This document shows, in pieces, positions 37,884 to 46,375 of a stretch of 64,000 nucleotides of DNA. Positions within the stretch are counted from its first letter, which is position 1, and every line of letters begins with the position of its first letter. Below the pieces are notes generated by a model, which saw only the letters and a list, made by a program, of their open reading frames with translations, had not been told where the DNA came from and made no database searches. The position numbers and the translations under genes are program-made. This DNA comes from Aldehydirespirator sp965261105 (GTDB lineage Bacteria; Actinomycetota; Acidimicrobiia; Acidimicrobiales; Aldehydirespiratoraceae): contig CBDHCM010000006.1 in assembly GCA_965261105.1 (NCBI GenBank), forward strand, positions 744,001 to 808,000, in the 5' to 3' direction.

Positions 37884-38918
37884 CTACGGCATCACCATGA
37901 CCTTGCACTGGTCGGTGGGCGTTCGCAGCGCCTCGAAGGCGGCGGGCAGGGCGTCGAGTCCGATGCGATGGGAGATCATCGGGGCGGGGTCGATGCGCCC
38001 GGCTGCGATCATCTCCAGGATGAACTCGTTCTCGGCCTTGGTGTACACGCGGGCAGTGCGGATCACGGGCTCCTTGACGTAGGCGAGCAGGTGGTCGAAG
38101 GAGTCTGGCTCCATGCACACCCCGCCGGTCACCACCGTCCCCTGGGGCCGGACCGCGGCGATGGCCGCATTGAGCATTCCTGGTCGCCCCACCGCCTCGA
38201 TCACCGCGTCGGGCTCGGCGCCGGTCAGCTCGGCGCAGCGGGCGGCGACATCGGTGTCGGGTCCGGCGCTGATGGTGTCGGTGGCTCCGAGGCGCAGGGC
38301 CAGGTCTCGGCGGTGCTCGACCCGCTCGGACACCACCACCCGGCGGGCGCCCAGGAACCGGGCCCAGATGGTGGCGGCCAGCCCGATGGGCCCGGCGCCC
38401 AGGATCAGCACCCGGTCGCCGATCTCCAGCGAGGCCTGGCGCACGCACATCAGCCCGGTGGCCAGCGGCTCGCACAGCGCGGCCACGTCCATGCCAACGC
38501 CGTCGGGAACGGCCAGCAGGTCTGAAAGCGACACGGTCAGGTACTCGGCGTAGGCGCCGTCGGGCTCGTCGGGGCCGAGCGCCCCGAACGTGAGCTGATC
38601 GGGGCAGTCCTCGGGACGGTCGAGCCGGCAGTGGGGGCAGCGACCGCACGACCCGATCGGCACCACGAAGACGCGGTCGCCGACCGACCAGCTCCCGACC
38701 GGCTCGGGACCGATCTCGACGATCTCTCCGGTCACCTCGTGGCCCAGCACCGCGCCATGGCGGGCCAGATCGCCCTCGGGGGTGGTGGCGTGCAGGTCGG
38801 ATCCGCACACGCCGCACGCACCGACTCTGATCACGGCCTGACCGGGTCCGGGCCGGGGGTCGGGAACCTCGGCAAGGCGCAGCGGACTGCCGGGAGCGTC
38901 GTAAACGGCGGCTCTCAT
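37884..38918 (-). CDS. Zinc-dependent alcohol dehydrogenase (MDR family)
   Basis: 344 residues. Catalytic zinc site: Cys in GACGVCGSDLHA and the His-Glu pair in VLGHEVTGEI. Structural zinc: CGRCPHCRLDRPEDC. Rossmann segment: DRVLILGAGPIGLAATIWARFLGARRVVV. The order and length fit threonine/sorbitol-dehydrogenase-like enzymes that oxidise secondary alcohols with NAD. It lies 37 nt downstream of the VOC gene and the same distance upstream of the formamidase-like gene, so all are co-transcribed. Confidence 0.88.
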   Translation of the reverse strand: MRAAVYDAPGSPLRLAEVPDPRPGPGQAVIRVGACGVCGSDLHATTPEGDLARHGAVLGHEVTGEIVEIGPEPVGSWSVGDRVFVVPIGSCGRCPHCRLDRPEDCPDQLTFGALGPDEPDGAYAEYLTVSLSDLLAVPDGVGMDVAALCEPLATGLMCVRQASLEIGDRVLILGAGPIGLAATIWARFLGARRVVVSERVEHRRDLALRLGATDTISAGPDTDVAARCAELTGAEPDAVIEAVGRPGMLNAAIAAVRPQGTVVTGGVCMEPDSFDHLLAYVKEPVIRTARVYTKAENEFILEMIAAGRIDPAPMISHRIGLDALPAAFEALRTPTDQCKVMVMP

Positions 38919-38955
38919 GCGCGGCCGGTCTCCCAGAGCGACGCTTGGCGGCCGG

Positions 38956-39963
38956 TCATCGCCGGTCCTCGGCGCGTCGCGTCTCGAGAGCGGTGTCGCC
39001 CCGGCGGGGCAGCACCCTCGGGTTGCGCTGCCAGTCGTCCACCCAACCGTTGGCGCATCGGCCGCTGCGGTGGGCGTCGACCATGAGATCGGGCGGCACC
39101 GGGCTCATCAGCTCGATATGGGTGCCGTCAGCGTCGTACAGCCAGGCGATGGTGCTGTCGTACTCGGGGTAGTAGGCCGGCTCGCTCAGCGGCTCCACCC
39201 CCCGGTCAACCGCCCGCTGCCAGGTCCCGGCCACGTCGCCGGCGGTGAAGCAGATGTGGTCGTAGCAGCTTCCCCGCCGCTCGAACACCGGCCCGTCGAT
39301 GGAATCGAATGCCCCGCCGATGATCTCCAGGCTGAACTCGTGGCCGGCTGCGTCGAAGAACGGGTCGCTCAGCATCACGAACCCCTGCGTGCCGCCGTCT
39401 GCCGGCGGTGCGGTGAAGTCGTAGGTCTTGACCAGCCCGAAGTGCTCCACCCAGAACGCCTCGGCCCGGGCCAGATCCGGGGTAACGAAGCACACGTGGT
39501 GCAGGGCCAGGTCCCCACGGGGCCCACGCTGGGGGCGGGGGACGGCCACGTTGCGGTGCTCGACCAGGTCGATCATGAGCCCGTCGGGCGACCACACCCC
39601 CGCGGCCACGGCGATGGTCACCCCGTCGATGATGAACGGCTCCGGGGCCCAGGCAGACGGCACCCCCGCGTCCATGAGCTGGGCGTAGGCCGCCTCGACG
39701 TCGGAGCACACCAGCGCCACCCGCTCGATGCTCCATGGCTGGCGGGCCAGGTACTCATCGGACTCCGCCAGCAGGGGCGGACCCTGGAACTCGAGCAGCA
39801 CGTCGGTTCCCGCGCCGCCATAGGCCACGTCGTGGACGCCTCGGCGGTAGGTCCGCTCGGTCATCTCGCAGCCCAGCGCCCGGTACACGCCGAAGCCGTA
39901 GTCCACGTCGGGGGTCAGGAAACCGACGTGGTCGAAGCGGAAGTCCATCACCGGAACCTTCAT
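38956..39963 (-). CDS. VOC-superfamily protein, two-domain glyoxalase/dioxygenase fold
   Basis: 335 residues with two VOC modules: FRFDHVGFLTPDVDYGFGVYRALGCEM near the N-terminus and ALHHVCFVTPDLARAEAFWVEHFGL from about residue 160. Candidate metal ligands are His in each opening strand and Glu in HIELMSPVP. The fold serves extradiol dioxygenases, glyoxalases and epimerases, so the reaction is open. Its ATG (39963) overlaps the stop of the Ldh-type gene (ATGA), which fixes the start; a longer upstream frame is a shadow of that gene. Confidence 0.83.
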   Translation of the reverse strand: MKVPVMDFRFDHVGFLTPDVDYGFGVYRALGCEMTERTYRRGVHDVAYGGAGTDVLLEFQGPPLLAESDEYLARQPWSIERVALVCSDVEAAYAQLMDAGVPSAWAPEPFIIDGVTIAVAAGVWSPDGLMIDLVEHRNVAVPRPQRGPRGDLALHHVCFVTPDLARAEAFWVEHFGLVKTYDFTAPPADGGTQGFVMLSDPFFDAAGHEFSLEIIGGAFDSIDGPVFERRGSCYDHICFTAGDVAGTWQRAVDRGVEPLSEPAYYPEYDSTIAWLYDADGTHIELMSPVPPDLMVDAHRSGRCANGWVDDWQRNPRVLPRRGDTALETRRAEDRR

Positions 39964-41120
39964 AGCGGCTGCGGCTGCAGGTCGGCGAACTCGGCCCGCA
40001 GGCTGTCGATGTCCAGCCCCACGCTCTCGACGATCTGCACGAACGAGTCCCAGTGGGCCGCCAGGATCGTCACCGGGCTGCCCGAGGTCAATGCATCCCA
40101 GCCCCGCTCGCCGGGCAGGAAGATCTCGTCCACGCCTGGCCGGCGCTTGGCGCCCTTCACTGCTTCCACCAGCCTGTCCGACTTGCGACCGGCCTCGTCC
40201 GCGGGCATCCAGTGGGACGGATCGATCACGATCACGCACGCCCCGCCGGTGAGGGCCTCGCCGCGGGGCTCCAACCAGTACGAGGGCGGTCCCGCAATCT
40301 CGGGGCTCAGCCGGGCGCCCGGGTTGATGATCCCGGCCAGCATCTCGGTGAACAGGTTGAGGGCGTACAGCCGGGGCGAGCCGAACACCGAAGGCGCCTC
40401 GCAGTCAGAGATCCGGCCGTAGTCCTCCATCTGCTTGAAGTACGGGGCCGGGTCGTCGGTGAGCTCGCCCGTGCTCGGATCGACCAGGAACGGCCCCGGC
40501 AGCCGCTTGCCCTGGAAGTAGGCCTCGCTGAGGTTGCCGTCGTGGACCTCGATGGCCTGGATGTCGCTGACGATGGGCGGGTGCGCGCCGCCGGGCGAGG
40601 CGGCCGCGAACGGTGCCCCCGACAGGATGTTCTCCATCCCGCCCCACGGTGACACCAGGGGCAGGCTGTTGTTGGTGGCCATGGCCATCATGCCCTGCCG
40701 GGCTGCCATCCGGACGTAGGTGCCGAAGGCGCCCGCGTCGTTGAAGTCGCGCACGAAGGCGATGGCGATGGCGTGGTCCCGGGCCTTGGCGATGGCCCCC
40801 TCGGTGGCCATGGTCAGCGCCCACTGCCCCGAGGACCGCCGGGCGTCGATCACCAGCCAGGTCGGCCCCTCGTCAACCACCTCGGGCACCGCGGTCACGT
40901 CCATGGTGCCGGTGCGGGCCAGCAGCACCGGGATCTCGAACACGCCCATCCCCTGGGTGAGCTTGCCGTTGCGGTCCCCGTCAGAAACGCATCGGGCCAC
41001 CACCGCGGCGTGCTCGGCCGAGAACCCCAGTTCGCCCAGCACCCGGCGGTAGCAGTGCTCCAAGAAGTCAGGATCCTCCCGCAGCATTGCGCCGCTGTCA
41101 GGCGGATTCGACTCGTTCAT
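39960..41120 (-). CDS. Ldh/MDH2-family (YlbC/YiaK-like) oxidoreductase lacking usual histidines
   Basis: 386 residues, ATG 41120 preceded by GGGAG. The fold is recognisable from GQWALTMATEGAIAKARDHAI, MATNNSLPLVSPWGGMENIL and IINPGARLSPEIAGP. The family uses NAD(P) to reduce 2-oxo acids. Two positions differ from the usual pattern. The N-terminal GHxSHG becomes DGDRNGKLTQG, and the NSNHFG-type active-site segment becomes DFNDAGAFGTY, so the catalytic histidines appear to be missing. It may be a divergent subfamily with another reaction. It is the first gene of the run ending in the formamidase-like gene. Confidence 0.8.
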   Translation of the reverse strand: MNESNPPDSGAMLREDPDFLEHCYRRVLGELGFSAEHAAVVARCVSDGDRNGKLTQGMGVFEIPVLLARTGTMDVTAVPEVVDEGPTWLVIDARRSSGQWALTMATEGAIAKARDHAIAIAFVRDFNDAGAFGTYVRMAARQGMMAMATNNSLPLVSPWGGMENILSGAPFAAASPGGAHPPIVSDIQAIEVHDGNLSEAYFQGKRLPGPFLVDPSTGELTDDPAPYFKQMEDYGRISDCEAPSVFGSPRLYALNLFTEMLAGIINPGARLSPEIAGPPSYWLEPRGEALTGGACVIVIDPSHWMPADEAGRKSDRLVEAVKGAKRRPGVDEIFLPGERGWDALTSGSPVTILAAHWDSFVQIVESVGLDIDSLRAEFADLQPQPL

Positions 41121-41152
41121 CGAAGCTCCCTTCGTTCCAAGGTGACTGGCTA

Positions 41153-42022
41153 GTGCAAGACTCTCTTGCATGGCCACTCGTTCCAACCGTGCCTGAGGTC
41201 GCACGGCTGCGCGCCGACTGCACCGCCGCCGACATCGTCGAGGCCAACGAGTGCGACGGGGGTGTGATCGTCGACGGCTGGATCGCTCCCGATCTGCTGG
41301 AGCGTTTCGACGCCGAGCTGGAGCCCTGGCTCGAAGCCCACGGCGGCACCGACTCCGGCTCAGAGGCCTCCGACGAGTTCCTGGGCCGGCGCACCCGGCG
41401 ACTCCAGGGCCTGTGCGCCAAGGCCCCCAGTTTCGTGGAGATCATGCTGGACGAGCGGCTGCTGGGCTTCGCCGAGGCAGTGGTGGGTCCGATCAGCCCC
41501 ACGCTGATCCTCAATGACGGCGAGGTCATCGACATCGGTCCGGGCGAGTCGGCCCAGCCCTTCCACCGCGACGACGACGCCTGGAACTTCGCCCGCCCTC
41601 CGGCCCCGATGATCGTCAACACCATCGCCGCTCTGGTGGACGTCACCCCCGAGATGGGTGGCACCCTGGTGGTGCCCGGCAGCCACCGCTGGGAGCCCGG
41701 CCGCCGGCCGGAGACCCACGAGGTTGCAGCCTGCTCGCTGCCCGCCGGCTCGGCGCTGTTCTTCAGGGGCGACACCCTTCACGCCGGCGGCGCCAACCAG
41801 ACGTCGGACCGGTGGCGGCGGGCTCTCTCGACCGGCTACTGCTGCGGCTGGCTGCGGCCGGTGGAGAACAGCTACGCCAACATTCCGCCTGAGGTGGCGA
41901 GGAACCTGCCTCGACGGGCCCAGGAACTGCTGGGCTACGCGCTCTACGACGCCTCGGAAGTGGGCGGCGGCTACCTCGGATACCACGACATGGGCGATCC
42001 CATGCGCCTGTTCGAGGGCTGA
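41153..42022 (+). CDS. Phytanoyl-CoA dioxygenase (PhyH)-family protein
   Basis: 289 residues from GTG 41153, chosen because AAGGTGA lies 7 nt upstream; GTG 41189 is an alternative. The Fe(II)/2-oxoglutarate dioxygenase triad is visible: His and Asp in QPFHRDDDAWNF and the distal His in FFRGDTLHAGGANQTSDRWRRA, with Arg as the 2-oxoglutarate partner. Family members hydroxylate many small substrates. It starts 33 nt from the divergent Ldh-type gene, so the promoters overlap and both are likely controlled together. Confidence 0.85.
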   Translation: MQDSLAWPLVPTVPEVARLRADCTAADIVEANECDGGVIVDGWIAPDLLERFDAELEPWLEAHGGTDSGSEASDEFLGRRTRRLQGLCAKAPSFVEIMLDERLLGFAEAVVGPISPTLILNDGEVIDIGPGESAQPFHRDDDAWNFARPPAPMIVNTIAALVDVTPEMGGTLVVPGSHRWEPGRRPETHEVAACSLPAGSALFFRGDTLHAGGANQTSDRWRRALSTGYCCGWLRPVENSYANIPPEVARNLPRRAQELLGYALYDASEVGGGYLGYHDMGDPMRLFEG

Positions 42023-42064
42023 TCGCCGGCGGCCCGTCCCCGGCGAATAACCGAACGGACCGCT

Positions 42065-42532
42065 CTACAGATCGTCGAGCGACTCCTCGGTCCCCACGAC
42101 CGACATGAACTCGATGATGGTGCCGAAGGGATCCCGGCAGTACACGGCCTCGCCGCCGTGGTCGAAGCCGAGCGGGTCGCCCGTCCGGGTGCCGCCCAGC
42201 TCGACGAGACGGTCCAGGGCGCCGTGCACGTCGTCCACCTCGATGGCGAGATGGCGCAACCCCAGTTCGTTGGCGCCCCGCTGGGCGGGATCGTCCCCGA
42301 CTCGGGTCGGGGCGTGGTACCGCCACAGCTCCAGATAGCTGTTCGATCCCCGCATCATCACACCGTCGGCCGACGACCCGGTCAACCCCACTGCACTGTC
42401 GGCGTCGGGGTCGGGGGCTCGCCACCGGTCCCGTCCGATGATCTCCATATCGAGCAGCGCGCCGTAGAAGGCGATCGCGGCATCGAGGTCGCGAACCACC
42501 AGCCCCGCGTGATGAATCCCCCTGAAGTTCAC
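42065..42532 (-). CDS. VOC-superfamily protein, single-domain length
   Basis: 155 residues beginning FRGIHHAGLVVRDLDAAIAFYGALLDMEI and ending DPFGTIIEFMSV, the classical VOC start and end with ligand His (HHAGL), His (LRHLAIEVDD) and Glu (IIEFM). Function could be a lyase, epimerase or dioxygenase. It starts one base after the stop of the longer VOC gene upstream, so both are on the hicAB-led transcript. Confidence 0.83.
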   Translation of the reverse strand: MNFRGIHHAGLVVRDLDAAIAFYGALLDMEIIGRDRWRAPDPDADSAVGLTGSSADGVMMRGSNSYLELWRYHAPTRVGDDPAQRGANELGLRHLAIEVDDVHGALDRLVELGGTRTGDPLGFDHGGEAVYCRDPFGTIIEFMSVVGTEESLDDL

Positions 42533-42533
42533 C

Positions 42534-43406
42534 TCACGCTGCCAGGCGCTCGCGCACCTGCACCAGGTTGCCGCTGGGCTCCCGCAGGTACCCGGTGAGG
42601 CCTCCGATGCGGTCGTCGTGCGCGGGGGCCGCGACCTCGGCGAAGCCGGCCGCCACCGCGTCGCGCCAGGCGGCGTCCACGTCGCCGGCCTGATACAGCA
42701 CGGTGGATATCACCGGCCCGTGACGTTCCATCATGGCGTGCTCGGCCTCGGTGCTTGGGGTGGCCAGCACGTTCACGCACTGGCGCCCGCCGTAGGTGTG
42801 GTCGGCCAGGTACACCAGCCCGTCGTTGTCGCTGCGGGCGTCGAGGATGATCCGCAGGCCCAGCACCTCGGTGTACCACTCGACCTGGCTGTCGAGGTCG
42901 CGGCACAGCTGCACCACGCCCAGGGTCTGCAGCCCCGGATGGCCGATGGGGCGGAACTCCACGTCGGGGGTCTTGAACTCGCCCACGTACGACATGATCT
43001 CCACCCATCGGCCTTCGGGGTCGATGGCCACGAAGCCGTGGTAGGTGTCGCCGAACTCCTCAAAGGGCATGGCCACCGTCGCGCCGTTGGACTGCAGGTG
43101 GTCCACGGTGTCGTAGGCGCTGGGCACGATCCAGCAGATGTGGTTGATGCCCGAGTCGTGCTGCGTGAACCAGTTGCGCTCGTACTCGAACTGGTAGGGC
43201 GGCGCTTCCATCTGCATCTGGAACGGCCCGCCGCAGGCCAGGAACGTGTAGTCGACGCCGCCCTCGCCGGTGTGGTGCAGGTCGGGCAGCCCCTCCCAGT
43301 AGTAGGCCGGGATGGCGTGGTACCACCGCAGCCAGTTCCACATGGCGTCGCGGGGCTGCTTCTCGAATATGCAAAGGTGGTGCAGCTGGTAGGTCGGGGT
43401 GTTCAT
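42534..43406 (-). CDS. VOC-superfamily protein, two-domain
   Basis: 290 residues. The first half opens YQLHHLCIFEKQPRDAMWNWLRWY; the second opens PGLQTLGVVQLCRDLDSQVEWYTEVLGL and ends GYLREPSGNLVQVRERL. Candidate ligands are His in HHLCI, His in INHICWIV and Glu in RWVEIM. The ATG at 43406 has a GGGAGGAG site that lies inside the end of hicB and overlaps its stop (ATGA). Expression is therefore tied to the toxin-antitoxin transcript unless an internal promoter exists. Confidence 0.82.
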   Translation of the reverse strand: MNTPTYQLHHLCIFEKQPRDAMWNWLRWYHAIPAYYWEGLPDLHHTGEGGVDYTFLACGGPFQMQMEAPPYQFEYERNWFTQHDSGINHICWIVPSAYDTVDHLQSNGATVAMPFEEFGDTYHGFVAIDPEGRWVEIMSYVGEFKTPDVEFRPIGHPGLQTLGVVQLCRDLDSQVEWYTEVLGLRIILDARSDNDGLVYLADHTYGGRQCVNVLATPSTEAEHAMMERHGPVISTVLYQAGDVDAAWRDAVAAGFAEVAAPAHDDRIGGLTGYLREPSGNLVQVRERLAA

Positions 43407-43615
43407 TGGCTCCTCCCGGAGGTTTGCCTCGGTGTTCTCCCAAGGCTTTCGAGGGCGGCGACACCGTCCGCGACCAAGTCCTTGATGCCTGCCAGCGCGG
43501 CGTCTCGCTCGGGCGCGAGCCAGCTGAGCGACGGGAAGGCGTCGCAGCGACCCACCCACTCCTGGTCATCCTCCGACCAATGGGTCGTGTACTGGTAGCT
43601 GTTCGCCGAGGTCAT
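43403..43615 (-). CDS. hicB: HicB-like antitoxin
   Basis: A 70-residue HicB-fold protein: YQYTTHWSEDDQEWVGRCDAFPSLSWLAPERDAALAGIKDLVADGVAALE. This is the partial RNase H-like fold used to cover HicA. There is no separate C-terminal DNA-binding domain, unlike many HicB proteins, so autoregulation may be weak or indirect. The start overlaps the hicA stop by 4 nt, and its own stop overlaps the VOC start by 4 nt. Confidence 0.8.
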   Translation of the reverse strand: MTSANSYQYTTHWSEDDQEWVGRCDAFPSLSWLAPERDAALAGIKDLVADGVAALESLGRTPRQTSGRSQ

Positions 43616-43857
43616 TGATCAAGCAGCCTTTCTATGGCTCGCACAGCGTCCTTCACCTGCTCAGGCTTCGCCTGCTTGCCTCGGCGTTGGATGTTCAGCA
43701 GTGGGTCGTCCTCCCAGGGAAGCTGAAACATCACATGGCTGCCCTTGCGCCGGATTGGCTCGCCGAAGTACCTCCTGCACATGGCCTCAAGGTTGCCCCA
43801 CTTGTCATTATGGGGGTTGTTCTTCGCTCTGGCAATTGCCTTGTCCTTGCGACTCAC
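43612..43857 (-). CDS. hicA: HicA-like mRNA interferase toxin
   Basis: 81 residues from GTG 43857. SRKDKAIARAKNNPHNDKWGNLEAMC is followed by the dsRNA-binding-like core with the catalytic His in RRKGSHVMFQLP. The C-terminus is DAVRAIERLLDQ. HicA toxins cut mRNA in a ribosome-independent way. No Shine-Dalgarno sequence precedes the GTG, only AT-rich sequence, so translation may be leaderless. Toxin-first order with hicB second is normal for hicAB. Confidence 0.82.
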   Translation of the reverse strand: MSRKDKAIARAKNNPHNDKWGNLEAMCRRYFGEPIRRKGSHVMFQLPWEDDPLLNIQRRGKQAKPEQVKDAVRAIERLLDQ

Positions 43858-43862
43858 AGAAC

Positions 43863-43873
43863 AATATGATATT
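43863..43873. promoter_or_regulatory. AT-rich palindrome AATAT-G-ATATT at the hicA start
   Basis: Perfect 5-bp arms 6 nt upstream of the hicA GTG, inside a stretch (43858-43890) much richer in A and T than its surroundings. It probably marks the hicA promoter and an operator for the antitoxin complex. Confidence 0.4.
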
Positions 43874-43999
43874 TCATTATTTCTAGTTCCTGAGCTGGCG
43901 AAGTGAGAAATCAGGGGCGGACAGGTGGCAAAGCGAGGGGCATAGAGATTGCGACAAGTAGGGTCGCACTCCAAGCCCCATGCATGGTGGAGTGTGCTG

Positions 44000-46015
44000 A
44001 TGCCATCTGAGTCTCCGGTGTCCAGTGTGGCGGAGCCGGCGCTTCCCGACGGCGAGTACGCCTGGCACAAGCTCGTCGATCTAGACGAGCTGGGCGAGGG
44101 CCGGGTCATCACCGTGACCGTCGGCCATGAGAGTCTGTGCGTCACTCGCACTCCCGACGGCGGCTACGGCTGTCTTGGAAACGCCTGCCCGCACCAGGGC
44201 GGACCGCTGGGCGAGGGGTCGATCGAAGGAGGGTGGCTGCGGTGCCCGTGGCACGGCTACGACTACTCGCCCAAGAACGGGAGGCCCCCGCCGCCCTTCG
44301 ACGACGCCCCGGCCGCCTACCGCACCGAGGTGCGCGACGACGGCGTGTATGCGGCGCTGCCGGCCGAGCGGCCCCGGGACCGCACCGTCTCCGACGTGCT
44401 GGTGGAGACGATGGTCAACTGGGGCGTCACCCACGTCTTCGGCATGGTGGGCCACTCCAACCTGGGCTTCGCCGACGCGGTGCGGGCCGCCGAGGCCCGG
44501 GGCGACCTCACCTTCGTCGGCATCCGCCACGAGGGGGCGGCCTCGTTCGCGGCCTGTGCCTACGGCAAGCTCACCGGCAGCCTGGCCGCCTGCTTCGCCA
44601 TCGCCGGCCCCGGCTCCACCAACCTGCTCACCGGCCTGTACGACGCCAAGATGGACCGGGCCCCGGTGCTGGCGGTGTCGGGGCAGGTGCCCTCCGCGGT
44701 GCGGGGCCGGGGTGCCTTCCAGGACACCGACCTGTCGGCCGCGTTCGCCGACGTGGCCCGCTACTCGGCAACCGTGCAGTCCGGGTCCAACTACGCCGAG
44801 CTGATGAACCTGGCCTGCAAGACCGCAGTCGTCGAGCGCGACGCGGCCCACCTGGTCCTGCCCGACGAGGTGCAGATCCTGCCCGCGCCCTCCGGCGCGG
44901 CCGGCTCGCCGGGTTCGCCGCAGGGGCGCACCGGCTCACGGGCCGTCGAACCGCCCGCCGAGGCCCTGGCTGCCGCGGTCGAGGCGGTGGCCGGGGCGGA
45001 ACGACCGCTGATCATCGTGGGCCATGGCGCCCGCTCGGCCATGGGCGACATCGTGGCCCTGGCCGCGCAGATCGGCGCGCCGGTGGCCACCACCTTCAAG
45101 GGCAAGGGCCTGATCGGCGACCGCCATCCCCTCGCCTGTGGCGTGCTGGGCCGCTCGGGCACACCCATCGCCAGCTGGTTCATGAACGAGGCCGACCTGC
45201 TGCTGACCTTCGGGGTGTCGTTCGCCAACCACACCGGCATCGCCGACTACAAGCCCATCGTGCAAGTGGACTTCGACCCGATGGCGCTGGGCCGGTTCCA
45301 TCCGGTGGACGTGCCGGTGCTGGCCGAGGTCGGGGTGGCCGCCCGGGCTCTGGCCCAGGCGATGCCCGATGATCGACGCTGCCAGGACCTGCGCCCCGAG
45401 GTGGCCGAGCGGTGGGCCGTCTGGCGGGCGGAGAAGGCCCGCCGCCGGGCCGACGACCGGGGCGAGGGACTCAACGCGGCGTCGGTGTTCGACGCGCTCA
45501 GCCGGCTGGTGCCCGCCGACGCGATCGTGGCGGTGGACGTGGGCAACCACGCCTACTCCTTCGGCCGCTACTTCGAGACCAGGGGCCAGACCGTGCTGAT
45601 GTCGGGCTACCTCGGCTCCATCGGCTTCGCGCTGCCCGCGGCCATGGGCTGCTGGGCCGCCACCCGGAGCCGCCCCGAGCACGCCGGCCGGGCGGTGGTG
45701 TCGGTGTCGGGCGACGGCGGGTTCGGCCAGTACGCCATGGAGCTCACCACCGCGGCCAAGCACGGCATGGACATCACCCACGTGCTGCTCAACAACAATG
45801 AGCTGGGCAAGATCTCCAAGGAGCAGCGGGCCGCCGAGCTAGACGTGTGGCAGACCTCGCTGCACAACCCCGACTTCGCCGCATTCGCCCAACTGTGCGG
45901 CGCCCAGGGCTTCCGGGTCGCCAGCCTCGATCAGCTCGACGGAGCCGTCGCCGCCGCTCTCGACCACCAGGGCCCCGCCCTAGTCGAGATCCTCACCGAC
46001 CCCCTGCTCGTCTGA
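44000..46015 (+). CDS. Rieske [2Fe-2S] domain fused to a TPP-dependent acetolactate-synthase-like enzyme
   Basis: 671 residues from ATG 44000. Residues about 20-115 are a Rieske domain with both ligand motifs, CPHQGGP and CPWHGYD. Residues about 130-670 are a complete TPP enzyme. The N-terminal part has GVTHVFGMVGHSNLGFADA and IRHEGAASFAACAYGKLTG, whose Glu is the TPP-activating residue. The central domain starts at RPLIIVGHGA, and the C-terminal TPP motif is SGDGGFGQYAMEL ending in LNNNELGK. The family includes acetolactate synthase, pyruvate oxidase and benzoylformate decarboxylase. A Rieske cluster on such an enzyme suggests coupled electron transfer, perhaps oxidative decarboxylation. Alternative start 43949. 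Confidence 0.85.
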   Translation: MPSESPVSSVAEPALPDGEYAWHKLVDLDELGEGRVITVTVGHESLCVTRTPDGGYGCLGNACPHQGGPLGEGSIEGGWLRCPWHGYDYSPKNGRPPPPFDDAPAAYRTEVRDDGVYAALPAERPRDRTVSDVLVETMVNWGVTHVFGMVGHSNLGFADAVRAAEARGDLTFVGIRHEGAASFAACAYGKLTGSLAACFAIAGPGSTNLLTGLYDAKMDRAPVLAVSGQVPSAVRGRGAFQDTDLSAAFADVARYSATVQSGSNYAELMNLACKTAVVERDAAHLVLPDEVQILPAPSGAAGSPGSPQGRTGSRAVEPPAEALAAAVEAVAGAERPLIIVGHGARSAMGDIVALAAQIGAPVATTFKGKGLIGDRHPLACGVLGRSGTPIASWFMNEADLLLTFGVSFANHTGIADYKPIVQVDFDPMALGRFHPVDVPVLAEVGVAARALAQAMPDDRRCQDLRPEVAERWAVWRAEKARRRADDRGEGLNAASVFDALSRLVPADAIVAVDVGNHAYSFGRYFETRGQTVLMSGYLGSIGFALPAAMGCWAATRSRPEHAGRAVVSVSGDGGFGQYAMELTTAAKHGMDITHVLLNNNELGKISKEQRAAELDVWQTSLHNPDFAAFAQLCGAQGFRVASLDQLDGAVAAALDHQGPALVEILTDPLLV

Positions 46016-46375
46016 CGCCCCTCCCCTCACCGGATGCGATACATGGGCTGCGACTTGGAGCGAGCGCGAATAGGTGGGAACGCGTCGCGTCGAAGCGGTG
46101 TCACCCCGCTCGTGTTCGCTGTGCTCACGGGCCGCTCGGGCCTGTTCGGCCGAAATTAGTAGAGAAACCCGTCATATAGGAGGAAACCCGTGCAGATTTG
46201 GGGGCGAGTTTGACATTGGGCTAATCACGGGCCGTTCGGTCAGGCCTCGCTCTTGCCGGCTGGTCGCGCACGCCCTATAGCTCGGCCTCTTGCCCCGACG
46301 GCGGCAGAGGCCCTCGGGGGAATTTCAGGGACATCCCCGATTGGGCGGCGAGGCGGTGAGCCGCACGGTGGACTC
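46016..46375 (+). other. 360-bp intergenic leader without a clear gene
   Basis: No coding sequence stands out. Around 46176-46215 there is AAACCCGTCATATAGGAGG, a second AAACCCGT and a GTG-started frame of only seven codons (VQIWGRV), so a short leader peptide is possible. A TTGACA at about 46214 has no matching -10 at normal spacing. The promoter of the following ABC operon should lie here. Confidence 0.4.

Noticed and set aside
46205..46250. Sigma-70 promoter at TTGACATTGGG
   Set aside because: No acceptable -10 hexamer occurs at 16-18 nt spacing.
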